Shown: positions 1-9,845, counted from the first letter of the stretch. The stretch is 64,000 nucleotides of DNA from Notamacropus eugenii (GCF_028372415.1 NC_092872.1:8686001-8750000); one strand, 5' to 3'. The notes: generated from the sequence alone by a model not told the origin. Translations and numbers: made by a program.

Positions 1-140
1 TTCCCCAGCACCCACAAATGCTTTTTTCTAAGACACTTTTGTTTGAGAAAAATCTGCCTAGGGCCTGGAGGTGGGGGAGTCACAGGTGTGGGGGAAAGTC
101 CCCTGGTTCCTGCCAGATCCCACATCTAGTCCTCACCCAC

Positions 141-312
141 CTAGAGCCCAATCTGAGAGTCGACTGGTGAACTTGAGGTCGTTAGGAATGGTAAGGATGT
201 AGAAGAAATGAAAGAACACGTCCACAGCTACAATGGAGGCGAGGCTGAGTCCCGCCTGGGTTCGGATCTGCCACATTTCCCACTCTCTCCGAACGGGCTC
301 CAGCTGGCTCAC
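141..312 (-). CDS. HHATL: HHATL coding exon 6 (residues 232-288, continues off-window)
   Basis: A 172-bp exon starting phase 0 after [27 protein letters not shown], then the membrane span [19 protein letters not shown], then [14 protein letters not shown]. It ends with one extra base (phase 1) before GTGGGTGAGG at 140. The intron runs to position 1 without another exon. Confidence 0.93.
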
Positions 313-481
313 CTGGGGGTGGGGGGAGGAGGAGATGCTTACCTGGCTCTAGCCTCACTCCTTTGGAGTCACAGTCCTGCCCTTAGGGATACCCCCACCC
401 TTGGTCTAAGTTGGGGGGCGGGGGAAACGCAGCCCTACCCCCAAGGGAGCTCATAGTGATCCCTCCACCCAGGTCCCTTAC

Positions 482-691
482 CTGGGCATGGAACTTGTCA
501 AAGGTCATGAGGGGTCCAAAGAAGAAGAAGGGGAGATAGAAGTTGTATTTGAGCAGGTCCAGGAAGGAGTAATTGCCTTCCGGTCGAGCACAGTTCTCCA
601 GGGCAAAGCTCATGCATCGGAAAATCGTGAAGCCGCTGCCCCCGTAAAACAGCACATCTTGAAGATCAAAAGTGCCCGTTACAAACCCGCT
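482..691 (-). CDS. HHATL: HHATL coding exon 5 (residues 162-231)
   Basis: A 210-bp phase-0 exon encoding [18 protein letters not shown], then [16 protein letters not shown], then the MBOAT-like stretch [19 protein letters not shown] and DKFHAQ. The acceptor is CATCCAG and the donor CAG|GTAAGG. The [15 protein letters not shown] block is the most family-diagnostic part in the window. Confidence 0.95.
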
Positions 692-1555
692 CTGGATGAG
701 AAAGAACAGTAACCGCGCTCACTGGAGGCCCCTGGCATCTTCCCTCTCCCCTCCCCGAATCCTCCAAATCCTTCAGAGCCAAGTTCAACACCCATCCTAT
801 GGATCAACACCCCAGCCTATGGATCATCTCACAGATCAGATCTGGAAAGCACTTACTAAGCACAGTTCTAGTACATAGCAGATGCTCCTGCATAAATGCT
901 GATTTCCCACTGCCCTCACTTCCTCCCTCCCAGCCTATGCAGGCTCACTCATGCATTCATTCAGGGCTCCGGTAAATGTCCTTTCCTTTCATGTCTGGAC
1001 CTAAGAGCCACAACACTAAGGGAGAATAAAGGGAAGGGAGAATCTGTCCCTGCCTTCAGGAAGCTTACTACTCAGGAGAGAGCGAGTAGGAATAGACCCA
1101 GGCCCTGCCCTCAGGAAGCTCAAAATCTAGGGGAGACAAGAGTTGCAAACAAGGCAGGGTGTGAAGACGAGAGGAGAGTGTGGAGTCCCAGTTCTAAGGC
1201 TGAATGAAAGAGGTCCGGAGGGAGCGATGGTGTAGGCTGGGCCAGCTTTATGCGGGACAGGGGTAGGTAGGAACGGGGTTGTGCTGGACTTGGAAGGACA
1301 GGGAACTTTTGTAGAGGCATCGAGAAGAAGGAAAGGTACAAATCTCAGCTCTGCTGCTTACTACCTGTGTGACCTTGGGCAGGTGACTTACCCTTTCCAG
1401 GATTCAGTTACCTTCGTTGTAAAATGAGAGGTTTGGACTAGAGGACATCTGCATTCCCTTCCCTCTCTAGGACCTGGGACTCCTTTGGCTGCCCACGGCC
1501 CCTCTTTTCTCCTCCTCTTCCCTCCCCTCCTGACCTTCACTCATCTCAGGCTCAC
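692..1555 (-). other. HHATL intron 4-5
   Basis: An intron of about 860 bp. It holds one MIR-like SINE (about 1335-1490) and otherwise only apparently unique purine/pyrimidine-mixed sequence. Open frames inside it have no splice or family support. Confidence 0.7.
1335..1490 (+). mobile_element. MIR-like SINE
   Basis: 'tcagctctgctgcttactacctgtgtgaccttgggcaggtgac' and 'gtaaaatgagaggtttggactagaggac', the MIR core. Confidence 0.75.
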
Positions 1556-1750
1556 CTGCCATGAATTGGCGGGTTCCAGCTTGAACGAAGCCAGACTGGC
1601 GAGCCCCATGGTAAAGCACAGCCACCGTTGCTTGAGCAAGGAAACCATGTAGAGACCCAGGCAATGGGCCAAGAGGAGCAGCATGTAGGAGGAGCCCATG
1701 GTCCCCAGCACAGCGAGGGCCCCATACACTGCATACATCCAGGAGCGGAA
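1556..1750 (-). CDS. HHATL: HHATL coding exon 4 (residues 97-161)
   Basis: A 195-bp, phase-0 exon. It encodes [16 protein letters not shown], two hydrophobic membrane segments (around [17 protein letters not shown] and [11 protein letters not shown]), and ends NSWQ. The acceptor is CCCACAG and the donor CAG|GTGAGC. The match to human HHATL is strong by eye. Confidence 0.94.
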
Positions 1751-1824
1751 CTGTGGGCAGAGAAAGAAAGACCGAGGAGTAGATCCAGGGGGAAGAGGCA
1801 GTGAGGACATGGAGGTGCCTTATG

Positions 1825-2015
1825 GAAGCTGGACTAGCTCTAGGTCAGGAGTCAGGAGACCTGAGTCCCACCCATCTAGGAAAACGTCCTGTGTGACCTT
1901 AGGTAAGTCATTTCTCCTTCCTGGGCCTGAGTTTCCACACCTGTAAAATGAGTTTAGATGAGATGATCTCTAAGGGTTCATTCAGTTCTGATATTCTGTG
2001 ATTTTAAGGTCCCTT
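1825..2015 (+). mobile_element. MIR-like SINE
   Basis: 'gtcaggagacctgagtccc', 'gtgtgaccttaggtaagtcatttctcc', 'ctgtaaaatgagtttagatgagatgatctctaagggttc', ending 'tattctgtgatt'. Confidence 0.75.
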
Positions 2016-2269
2016 CCAGCTCGGACATTCTGCTCAGTTCAGTTTCACAAGCATTCATTAAATGCCTGTTGTGAACTAGGCACTAAGGGGATACAAGCAT
2101 GAAAACAAAATAATTCCTACCCTCAAAGATTTTATAGTTCAATGATTCTAAGTTGGGGAAGGATATCCTGCCAGAGCCTGGGGCATGTGAAGCCATAAAG
2201 GGGACGTATATAGGACAGGCAAAGGGGAGAGATGAGGAGGGATCTACTTTTGGAGGGATCCCGACTCAC

Positions 2270-2383
2270 CTGTGGGGCGATCATAGAGCAGATCTTGGCA
2301 AAGAGCACGTGACCCGAGAGGGCAAAGATGATGATGTTTCGGAAGGAGGTGAACCACATCACCCACTCGAAATCCGCTACGTC
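2270..2383 (-). CDS. HHATL: HHATL coding exon 3 (residues 59-96)
   Basis: A 114-bp exon, phase 0 at both ends, encoding [16 protein letters not shown], then a hydrophobic span [19 protein letters not shown] ending APQ. The acceptor is CCACCAG and the donor CAG|GTGAGT. A tRNA-derived SINE begins only 31 bp upstream of the acceptor in transcript terms (at 2415), so the 3' splice-site region is unusually short of unique sequence. Confidence 0.94.
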
Positions 2384-2414
2384 CTGGTGGAGGGAGAGAA
2401 GACTGAATAAAGGT

Positions 2415-2666
2415 CTAGGTGGCATAGTGGATAGAGTATGGAGCTGGGAGTTGGAAAGACTCATTTTTGTGAGTTTAAATACAACTTCAGATACTTACTA
2501 GCTTTGTGACCCTGGGCAAGTCACTTTACCCTGTTTGCTTCAGTTTCCTCATCTTTAAAATGAGCTGGAGAAGGAAATGGCAAACCACTCCAGGATCTTT
2601 GCCAAGAAAACCCCAAATGGGATCATGAAGAGTCAGACACGACCGAAACAACTAAGCAACAACAAA
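2415..2666 (+). mobile_element. Marsupial tRNA-derived SINE, full length
   Basis: Runs from CTAGGTGGCATAGTGGATAG through 'gtgaccctgggcaagtcact', 'ggagaaggaaatggcaaaccactcc' and 'gaagagtcagacacgaccg' to AAGCAACAACAA. The left part is tRNA-like, with an RNA-polymerase III A-box-like start. Inserted 31 bp from the HHATL exon 3 acceptor. Confidence 0.88.
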
Positions 2667-3033
2667 GGAAGTAGAGAGGTCCCAGAACTCTCACTTCAGG
2701 CTGGAAGGGACTTGGGCTTGAGGCTCCCAGCATATGGAATTCACTCATCCGTATTCTTTTTCAGAATCTGCCTAGGAGGGCATATGCTTTCTTTTGTGTG
2801 AGGTAGATTTCACCACTGGTGGGGCAAAGAGGATTGGTTTAAGGTTGCTTAAATAAGTAGGGTCACCCATGGGTGGGGACCAGGACATTTTCTTACTTGC
2901 CCTCCTCCCAAACATTTCCCCTCATGCTTGGGATTCCACCATCAGTACTTCAGCTCTTAGCACAGAGTCTGGCACATAGTGAATATGAAATATATGCCTA
3001 GAGATTAAGTGGCTCATTTAAGTCTGGGGTTAA

Positions 3034-3391
3034 AGTGGTGGTTCCCAGGTTACAGATGGGGGCCCCTGGGAGTTGTGGGATCATCAATCCACACGTCCAC
3101 TAAGTTTCACTCACTGGCAAAAGATGCAAATGAGTGAGTGCAATAAGTAAGCAGATAGACCCAGAGGGTGACTATGTCTCACATGGTAGAATTTTCATGT
3201 GCCTATAGATGTTACTGTGATGAATAACCTATCAATTCATTTCAAAATGTTCCCAAATTCATAGCTGCTTTTTGTTAATCGGCAGAATAACAGTTCAAGC
3301 ACCATCCCAGGGAAGAATTGATAAGGAGGTCCTCAGAGAGATTGTCCGAAGTTAAACATGGTCTTCATACTTGTAAAGGTGGGGAACCGCT
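3034..3391. mobile_element. Short non-autonomous DNA transposon (TIR-like ends)
   Basis: Ends GTGGTTCCCA (near 3037-3046) and TGGGGAACCGC (3380-3390) are inverted repeats allowing one mismatch. The interior is not coding. Size (about 360 bp) and end sequence suggest an ancient hAT-type mammalian element. No clear 8-bp duplication is visible. Confidence 0.5.
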
Positions 3392-3394
3392 GAC

Positions 3395-3562
3395 TTCGAA
3401 GTCAGAGCACGCAGCATAGGATTGTCCTGCTCTGACACTTGCTGGCTGTGAGAGCTGGAGTGAGTCAGTGAACCTCTCTGGGCCTCAGTTTCTTACCTGA
3501 GAAAATGAGGAGTTTGGACCAGAGAATTTCTGCAGTTTCTTCTGGCCCTAAATTCTATGATT
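3395..3562 (+). mobile_element. MIR-like SINE
   Basis: 'gacacttgctggctgtgagagctggagtgagtcagtgaacc', 'cctcagtttcttacctgagaaaatgagg', ending 'ctaaattctatgattc'. Confidence 0.7.
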
Positions 3563-3972
3563 CCTGTTAAAACCCAGATTCTCTTGAAAGAAGTGATTGA
3601 GGAGGACATCCTAGCCTGGTGATCTGATTAGTGGATAGAAGAGACCTTGAGGGCAAGAACATAGGGTGGGTCAACTTCAGTTGGGAGTGTGGTCTTTGTA
3701 GAGGACAGCAGGCTTGGGCAAGGGAGTGGGTATAACATGAGGCTACCAGGCCCTGCTGGTGGCAGCCATGACATAGGAAAGGGCACTGTATCAGAGCTTG
3801 TTGGTCTGGGGGTTAGTAGCAAGAAGGAACAAGGGATGGGGTGATAAGGTAGGAGGCCTTAATTTCTGCCTGGTCATCTCAGCAATATTTTCCTCCTGTG
3901 TCTTGGCCCTTCCTGTGAAATAGAAAATACCACTGGCCTCTGGGAAAGAGAGATGGGGGGGGGGGCACCTAC

Positions 3973-4040
3973 CATCTTTCGTCCGATGTAATGCCAGCCA
4001 GGCTTCACCGACTCCCTGAAGGCCTTCCTGTTCATGTTTT
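3973..4040 (-). CDS. HHATL: HHATL coding exon 2 (residues 36-58)
   Basis: A 68-bp exon between CTTCTCAG and ATG|GTAGGT. Its phase-1 start completes the Glu codon from the previous exon, then encodes NMNRKAFRESVKPGWHYIG followed by RKM. It is basic and cytosolic-looking, and matches the HHATL 'RKAFRESV.PGW.YIGRKM' stretch. Confidence 0.92.
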
Positions 4041-4167
4041 CTGAGAAGAGATGTAGGAGTCATTGTCACTATCACTGGCTTCCTAGGGTTGGGTGCCTTT
4101 ACTGCCTATTCTGAGGGCCAAGGTTGGAGACCTTTCATGGGGAGAGAGGGAGGGAGTGTGTCCCTAG

Positions 4168-4290
4168 AAATGCCCAGTGTGCATGTGAATGTAGATGTGT
4201 GTGAGTAGATAAGTGTGAGTGTAGATGTGTGTGTGTGTGTGTGTGTGAAAGATATGTGTGTGAGAGTGTAGACATGTGTGTGTGTTTCTC
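4168..4290. repeat. TG-rich simple repeat
   Basis: Interrupted (TG)n with a pure run at about 4225-4247, inside HHATL intron 1-2. Confidence 0.9.
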
Positions 4291-4539
4291 TAAGTCTGCA
4301 CCTGTGCCTCTATGGGCCATTCTATTTTTCTTGTTTCTATGAAGCAATAGAGTCCTCAGAGTCAGGACCCCTGGGGCCACTGACACATGCTGACTGTGTG
4401 ACCCTGGGCAGGTCATTGAACTTCTCAGTGCCACAGTCTAAGCCACAGTCTAAGACTGTAAGTAACAGGTACTGTCTGCTGATCAAATCACAGCCTGGGC
4501 CCTTCCCTATCTACATCTGTGCATATTACAGGATTTCAG

Positions 4540-4700
4540 GGGCTGAGGACCTCAGAGAACTTTTCTCATCCAACCTATCCCTGAATTGGGAACCCCTCTA
4601 TACCATCCATACCATCCCTGCCATGGGATCCTTGGCCTTTGCTTTGAGGCCTCTGGGGATGAGGAACTCACCGCCTCCTAAGGAAGCCTGTCCATTTGGG
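4540..4700 (-). mobile_element. Antisense CR1/L3 tail fragment
   Basis: 'tgaggcctctggggatgaggaactcaccgcctcctaaggaagcctgtccatt' is the reverse complement of the conserved CR1/L3 3' region. Confidence 0.65.
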
Positions 4701-4837
4701 TGTATTATGTATGGAGGAGTATCTGTGAGCATAGGTGGGTATTTATGTATGTTTCTCAGTGTATACATGTCAGTCTGTAAGTACATATAATGATGATGGT
4801 TAACATCTATATAGTACCTACTGCACGCTAGGGGGCA

Positions 4838-5075
4838 ACTAAGGCAGTGTAATGGATAGAGTGGAAGGTCAGGAGCCAGGAAGACCTGAATTCAAATCCT
4901 GCCTCAGACACTTATAGCTGTTTGACCCTGGATAAGTCACTCTGCCCTGTTGACCTCAGTTTCCTCATCTGTGAAATGGAAAAGGAAATGGTAAACCCTC
5001 CAGTATCTCTGCCAAGAAAACCTCAGAAGGGGTCACCCAGAGTCGGGCACAACTGAACATGACTAGTTGACAGGC
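4838..5075 (+). mobile_element. Marsupial tRNA-derived SINE
   Basis: 'gcagtgtaatggatagagtgg..caggagccaggaagacctgaattcaaatcctgcctcagaca' to 'gagtcgggcacaactgaa'; full length, moderately diverged. Confidence 0.85.
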
Positions 5076-5412
5076 ACCGTATGAGACACTTTACAATCAT
5101 GGTCTCATTTGATTCTTACAACAACCCCGGAAAGTCGGTGCTCTAATCCCTGTTTTACAAGGGAGGACCCGGAGGCAGACAGAAGCTAAGGCCAGGATCA
5201 CGCAGCTGGTAAATGTCTGAGACCGGATTTCAATTCAGATGCTCCTGGCTCTGAGCCTGACTCTCTTTCCCTGTGTCACCTATGATGTCTGTGGATGTGT
5301 CCGGTTCTGTCTGCACTCCCAGCCCTCTTTGTACTGTCCAGGGTCCGCCCTCGAAGTGATCGCTCCTCTGACAGTAACCCTTGCCACACCTCACCCCTGA
5401 GGCTGGGATGGG

Positions 5413-5416
<4 letters not shown>

Positions 5417-5476
<60 letters not shown>
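5417..5476. repeat. (CT)30 microsatellite
   Basis: Sixty bases of uninterrupted CT in HHATL intron 1-2; likely length-polymorphic. Confidence 0.97.
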
Positions 5477-5479
<3 letters not shown>

Positions 5480-6038
5480 GCCTCCCACATCCATCTCCCA
5501 TTTTATCTCACCCTTCCCCTCCTCCTAATACTAACACTAGTGCTAACACTAATGGAGTACATTGCAATGCGCTTTCTCCTTCCACTACCCGAGAGGGAAG
5601 GAGTAGACATCTGATCATCTCTCTTGAGTAGAGGGGATGACAGATTTAGAAGTTAGTGCCCCAGGTGACACAGATACTAAATGACAAAAGCAGTAAGAGA
5701 AACATGCTGGTCTAAATATTAGCTTTGATTTCCATGGGGCTCTAAGGTTTATAAAACACTTTCTTCACAACAGGCCATGAGATGGGTGGTACAAAGTTTG
5801 TCATGTCCATTTTATGGATGAAGAAACCAAGGCCTTAAGAGGAGTGATTCGGCCAAGATCACATCACTAGAAGGCATTGGAATGGAGATTTGAAACCAGG
5901 GCTTCTGATTCAGAATGCAAAGGAATGAAGACCTCTCTCTTTCCATCCACATCCACCCCTCTACCTCCCTTCTCTCCGCACTCCTCCAAAAATGTCCAAA
6001 GATGGCAAAGAATTCCCTTTTTCAACACAAGGGCTTAC

Positions 6039-6144
6039 CTCGAGATGCCTCGAAGAGTCCACTGCCAGCATAGCCCAGAGCACCCACCAGAACCAGGGCA
6101 TAGAGAGCCAGCTCAGGAGGGGGCAGCGAAGTCTTGATGCCCAT
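6039..6144 (-). CDS. HHATL: HHATL coding exon with start codon (residues 1-35)
   Basis: ATG at 6144-6142 opens [21 protein letters not shown]; the whole segment matches the human HHATL N-terminus as remembered. Residues about 10-26 are hydrophobic, the first membrane segment. The donor is GAG|GTAAGC at 6038, and the exon ends in phase 1. An acceptor-like TTCTCCAG lies just above 6176, leaving about 32 nt of 5'UTR in the same exon (6145-6176). Confidence 0.93.
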
Positions 6145-6845
6145 ATTTGATGAGGGGAACCAGTGGGGCCCAGGAGCTGGAGAAGAGGACCTGACCAGGT
6201 TAGCTGCTCTTTTGTGTCTAGAACCCAAGCAAGGTAGCACCAATGCACTCCCCCTGGTGCCCTGCCCACCCCTAGTCCTGCCCTTTTCAGTCCATCTGCC
6301 TCTCTTGGGGAAAGTCGATGTTCTGCCCTGGGAGGCCTCTATCCTCAGGGAATCCCCAGATTGAGAAGGGGAACCTTAGCCCCTTTCCTTCCCGCTCTGC
6401 CCTCCTGGGAGCCCCTGGACTAAAAAGGGAGAAAGAGCTTCTCGATGCAGTCAGTCTCACTGAAAGAATATTAATGGGAATTCTTCATTTACTATTTTTT
6501 CAAGCCATCTTCCTATTGGCAATGTCCTTGGATTCATATTGGACTCCTACAGTAACCCTATGAAGGAGGCAGGGCAGGACTAACCGGCCCTATTTTACAA
6601 ATAAGGAAACTGAGCCTCAGAGAGGCTCAAGTTGGCACAATGAGTGAGGACAAGAACCTAGATCTCTAGATTCCCAGTCAGGGGTTATGGGTTGCACCCC
6701 TGGGCCCCCAAACATCCATAATCCGTGGGAGTCATTCCTCTCAAGTCTACTCCCCCCTTCTCTCCCCATGAACTTCCCCCACCTCCCAGGGCCCAGGGAG
6801 CATTTCCCCTCTGTTTCCACCTGGCACAGGGGAGAGGGTCCTTAC

Positions 6846-7003
6846 CTTGCCGAGGTCGGGTCTCCCAGAAGCCCTAGAGCAGGCTCGGAGGGGGAGAGAG
6901 GCCTAGCCCCTCCTGCTGCCTCCCTTTCAGGAGCCTGGTTCCCTGGGCCAGCCTGCTCCGGTTACTGTCCTGGCTCTGCCACCACGGTCTGGGGCTCAGG
7001 TTC
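6846..7003 (-). other. HHATL: Probable HHATL 5' untranslated exon
   Basis: On the minus strand a near-perfect donor GGCAAG|GTAAGG sits at 6846/6845, about 670 bp upstream of the acceptor of the start-codon exon. The upper edge is uncertain: an acceptor-like CTTTTCAG ends at 7004, and no TATA box or CpG island is evident. Read as non-coding leader. The boundary could instead be a transcription start anywhere around 6.95-7.05 kb. Confidence 0.4.
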
Positions 7004-7139
7004 CTGAAAAGGGAGGGGAGATGGAGTGAGGCCAGCTTATCTCCCTCCCTCCTTCTCAGGGCCTCACTAGGCAGTCTGACTCCCCAGGCCCTTTCCGTTC
7101 CCCATCTACACCCTGGGCCTGAGGACCCCAAAGAGGCCT

Positions 7140-7300
7140 TTGGATATCATCTAGTCCTGCCTCCCTTTTTTACAGATGAGGAACTCGATGTTTAGAAAGG
7201 TCTGGCAGATAACTTACCCAAGGTCACACAGTTAATAAGTCATCAGACTAGGACTTGAACCTAAGTCTTTTGATTCCAAGACAAGTGTTCTTTCCACAAC
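7140..7300 (-). mobile_element. MIR-like SINE, minus
   Basis: 'tcatctagtcctgcctccc', 'acagatgaggaactcgatg', 'taacttacccaaggtcacacagttaataagtc'; lies just upstream of the HHATL 5'UTR exon. Confidence 0.7.
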
Positions 7301-7594
7301 AACACAGTATGGTACTATCCTATAATATATATTAATGTAAATATGATATTACCATAGTAATATGCTCATTTTATAAATCAGAGAACGAATTTTAAGATAT
7401 TAAATGACTTTGTGCCTCTCCCTGCCCCGAAAAAGGAAGGAACTTTGTGCCACAAGGGCCTTCCATCCCAGTTTCTCCAAGTAGTTATTAAAGGGTCATG
7501 CTGTCTTGGGCATGTGGAAGTTCCCCACTTTACTCCTGGGCTCAGGGGCAATTGGGGTAAGAGCTATGCTTGTTGGGACTCCCAGGGGATCAGG

Positions 7595-7770
7595 ATCATG
7601 TTTGGGAACTGGAAAGAACCTTAGATTATCTGGTCCAACCCTTTTATTTTAAAGATGGGGAAACTGAGGCATCCCATAGGAGAAGAGACCTATAAAAGAT
7701 TGCAGAAGTGACAGAGCTGGGATCCCAAGGCAAGCCAGAGTTCTTTCCCCTATACCATGCTACCCATTTT
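7595..7770 (-). mobile_element. MIR-like SINE, minus
   Basis: 'ggaaagaaccttagattatctggtccaaccc', 'agatggggaaactgaggca', 'gaagtgacagagctgggatcc'. Confidence 0.7.
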
Positions 7771-8025
7771 CTTACTGAGTTCCCATCCCCCTCACTGAGC
7801 CCAACCCCCCTTCTCCAGCCCCTCTACCATCACTGAGCCCCTATCCTCACCAAGCCCCCATTTCACTGGGCCCCATCTTCACTGAGCCCCTATCTCCTCA
7901 CTAAGGCTTCATCCCCAGCAATGAGCCACATTCTCTTACTGAGTTTGGAGTTCCCTCACTTAGCTCCCATCACCTCACTTAACCTGTCTCCACCCCTGCC
8001 CTTCACTGAACCTCTATTCTCCTCT
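7765..8025. repeat. Degenerate minisatellite-like tract
   Basis: Ten or so recurrences of a CACTGAGCCCC(T/A)ATC-like unit at roughly 20-25 bp spacing, such as 'tcactgagcccctatcctcac' and 'ttcactgagcccctatctcc', with many variants and indels. Confidence 0.6.
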
Positions 8026-8084
8026 GTGATTCCCCACTCAAAGCAGATTTCAGCTTTATATAAGGAAAAATACTTAGAGCTGAA

Positions 8085-8235
8085 ATGGGCTGCTTCTGGA
8101 GGTGGTGAGTTCCTCATCCCTGGAGGTCCTCAGTCAGAGCTGGATTACCCAACCCCTTGCTGGGGGTGTTGAGAAGATTCCAGCTTGGTTGGACTAGACA
8201 CTCTAGGAGGTCCCTTCCAACTTCTGACACAGTGA
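8085..8235 (+). mobile_element. CR1/L3 3' tail
   Basis: 'aaatgggctgcttctggaggtggtgagttcctcatccctggaggt' then 'ggttggactagacactctaggaggtcccttccaac', a clear CR1/L3 ending. Confidence 0.7.
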
Positions 8236-8539
8236 CAGAACCTTGGAGACAGTCTAGCTTACCTCCCTCATTTTACACATAGGGAAATTGAGGCCTAGCA
8301 AGGGGGAAGGGACTTGTCCAGGAGGGTCATTCAGTGAGTTATTGGCTGAGCTAGGACATGGACCACGAATCTCACGATGCTGAGGCTTCATTGCATCCTT
8401 CTGCTATACTGACTACGTCTCCTTACATCCAAGGCCCAAGGAGGTAATTGTGGATTACTGGATGGTCTGGGTTACTTGTGCACATATTCCCCCCACCATG
8501 GCTTCCTGAGAGCTCCCTCCCCTATCCACCTCACTACTA

Positions 8540-8968
8540 CCTTCAGGAGTCTGCCCTTTCCTAATAAGATACTTTGTGAGGGTCCTGGCTTTCCTCCTTC
8601 CTCCTCCCCCTCCCCCTTTATCCATTTCCCTCACTTCTCTTCCTTCCTCGGTTTATATCTTCCTTTCCCTTTCCCCCTCCCTCCATCTAAGCCTTTTCTG
8701 CCTGATCTCTCTCTCTGTCTCTTTCTCTCTGTCTCTGTCTCTCTGTCTCTCTCTGTTTATGTCTCTCTCTGTCTCTCTCTCTCTTTCCCTCTTCCCCATT
8801 TCCTCCTCTTCCTTCCCTCCATTTGTCTGTCTCCTTTCATCTTTCCCTTTTTTCCTCCCTCTCTCCCTTCCATCCAGCCTTCCCTGTCTGTCCTTCTATC
8901 CCTCCCTGCCTGCCTTTTCTCCTATTTGTCTCCCTCTATATCACCTTCCCTCCTTCCCTCTCTCCCTA
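8540..8968. repeat. Long polypyrimidine tract
   Basis: About 430 bp with very few purines, containing CTCTCTGTCTCTCTCTG and CTTCCCTCC patterns. Could form triplex (H-DNA) structures. It also looks like an over-long splice acceptor tract because it ends in TAG. Confidence 0.85.
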
Positions 8969-8969
8969 G

Positions 8970-9036
8970 CTGCCTTGGGCTCCTTGGAACCCAGCTGCTT
9001 CATGGAGGATGGAGCCCAGTTCTACAATGACTCCAA
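8970..9036 (+). other. Exon-like segment after a long polypyrimidine tract (uncertain)
   Basis: More than 400 bp of C/T-rich DNA ends in CTCCCTAG, a strong acceptor shape. It is followed by 67 bp open in one frame (ALGSLEPSCFMEDGAQFYND, S) and then AA|GTGAGT, a good donor. The sequence is compositionally unlike its flanks. No partner exon was found on either side, so it may be a chance arrangement, an exon of an unannotated plus-strand transcript, or a non-coding exon. Confidence 0.2.
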
Positions 9037-9699
9037 GTGAGTCGCTGTGACAGGCCTTTCCTGGGACAGTAACTGAAAGGTCAGAGGTAAGGTTCCTGAG
9101 ACTGCAGAGCTGGGCCCTTCCTGGGCAGGATCTGGAGGCACCAGCACTTCCAAGCAGTTGCTTCCTTGCAAGATGAGGTCAGTGTTGCTATGGCCACAAT
9201 GACAAAATCCCGACCCTTTGCTAGTAGAAGAGCATTGAATTCTAAGACGGGGGGACACAGGTTTGAATCTCAAGTCTGCTGTTTTCTTACTGTGTGACCT
9301 TAGAATACTCACTTCTTTGTCTTTCCTCATCTGTAAAATGGATGTAAACATACACTTTCTCCTCTTTGTGGCTGTTTAGGAGCTAGTCGTGAGTCTGATC
9401 TGCTTCTGCAGAACCAGGTTCCCATCACCTTCACTTCCCTCCACTCCCTGTCAGCATTACACTATTTCTCCTTCATGTTTTATTTAGAAAAATCCATTAA
9501 AGATATGTCTATAACCCCATTTTACAGAGAAAGAGATTGGAGTCCAGAGAGGCAGAAGGACTTTCTCAGTCACACAGCAAGTCATATAGTCCAGGGTTCT
9601 CAGCTCCTGGGGTCCTGGGTCAGCTCTCCCAACACTGCCAGGGGAAAGCAGTAAAGCCTATAAACAGTAAGAGCTTAAACCTGAACCAATTCTTTGGGG

Positions 9700-9845
9700 A
9701 CACCCTGCAAAATGGAAAGGGCCCTGGACCTTGTCACTTAGCAGCTCTGTGATCTTGGGTAAGACTTCCCCCTCTCCAGGCCTCAGTTTCCTCCTCCGAA
9801 AAACTAGGTGATCTCTAAGGTCTCTTTCAGCTCTCAAGCCCCGCA
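9700..9845 (+). mobile_element. MIR-like SINE
   Basis: 'agcagctctgtgatcttgggtaagac', 'ggcctcagtttcctcctcc', 'aggtgatctctaaggtctctttcagctct'. Confidence 0.65.

Larger units (their letters stand above)
2384..3972 (-). other. HHATL intron 2-3, repeat-filled
   Basis: The intron holds a tRNA-derived SINE (2415-2666), a short-TIR element (3034-3391) and a MIR (about 3395-3562). The remaining 3563-3972 shows nothing recognisable except a run of G at 3955-3965. Confidence 0.65.
4041..6038 (-). other. HHATL intron 1-2
   Basis: The intron carries TG-rich simple repeat (4168-4290), MIR (about 4340-4460), an antisense CR1/L3 fragment (4540-4700), a tRNA-derived SINE (4838-5075), a MIR-like segment (about 5090-5260) and a pure (CT)30 tract (5417-5476). 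From 5480 to 6038 I see only MIR-like fragments (about 5735-5910). Confidence 0.65.
141..7003 (-). other. HHATL: HHATL gene, 5' half (six coding exons plus probable 5'UTR exon)
   Basis: Joining minus-strand segments 6144-6039, 4040-3973, 2383-2270, 1750-1556, 691-482 and 312-141 gives one uninterrupted 288-codon reading frame with GT/AG introns throughout. It begins [19 protein letters not shown] and contains [52 protein letters not shown] and [20 protein letters not shown] recognise this as HHATL (GUP1-like), about 500 aa in human, so roughly 57% is present and the C-terminal exons lie off the left edge. HHATL is a multi-pass membrane protein of the MBOAT family, expressed mainly in heart and skeletal muscle and reported to dampen hedgehog palmitoylation. 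The region matching the MBOAT catalytic histidine is outside the window. No disrupted exon was seen, so the gene looks functional here. Confidence 0.93.

Noticed and set aside
4278-4790. 170-codon plus-strand open frame
   Set aside because: It crosses TG-rich repeat, MIR and antisense CR1/L3 sequence; no domain and no exon signals.
5230-5528. Open frames with (RE)n and (SL)n repeats
   Set aside because: Direct translation of the intronic (CT)30 microsatellite.
8476-9040. Two long Ser/Leu/Phe-rich open frames
   Set aside because: They are translations of the polypyrimidine tract; low complexity in all frames. Only the 67-bp end was kept as a candidate exon.
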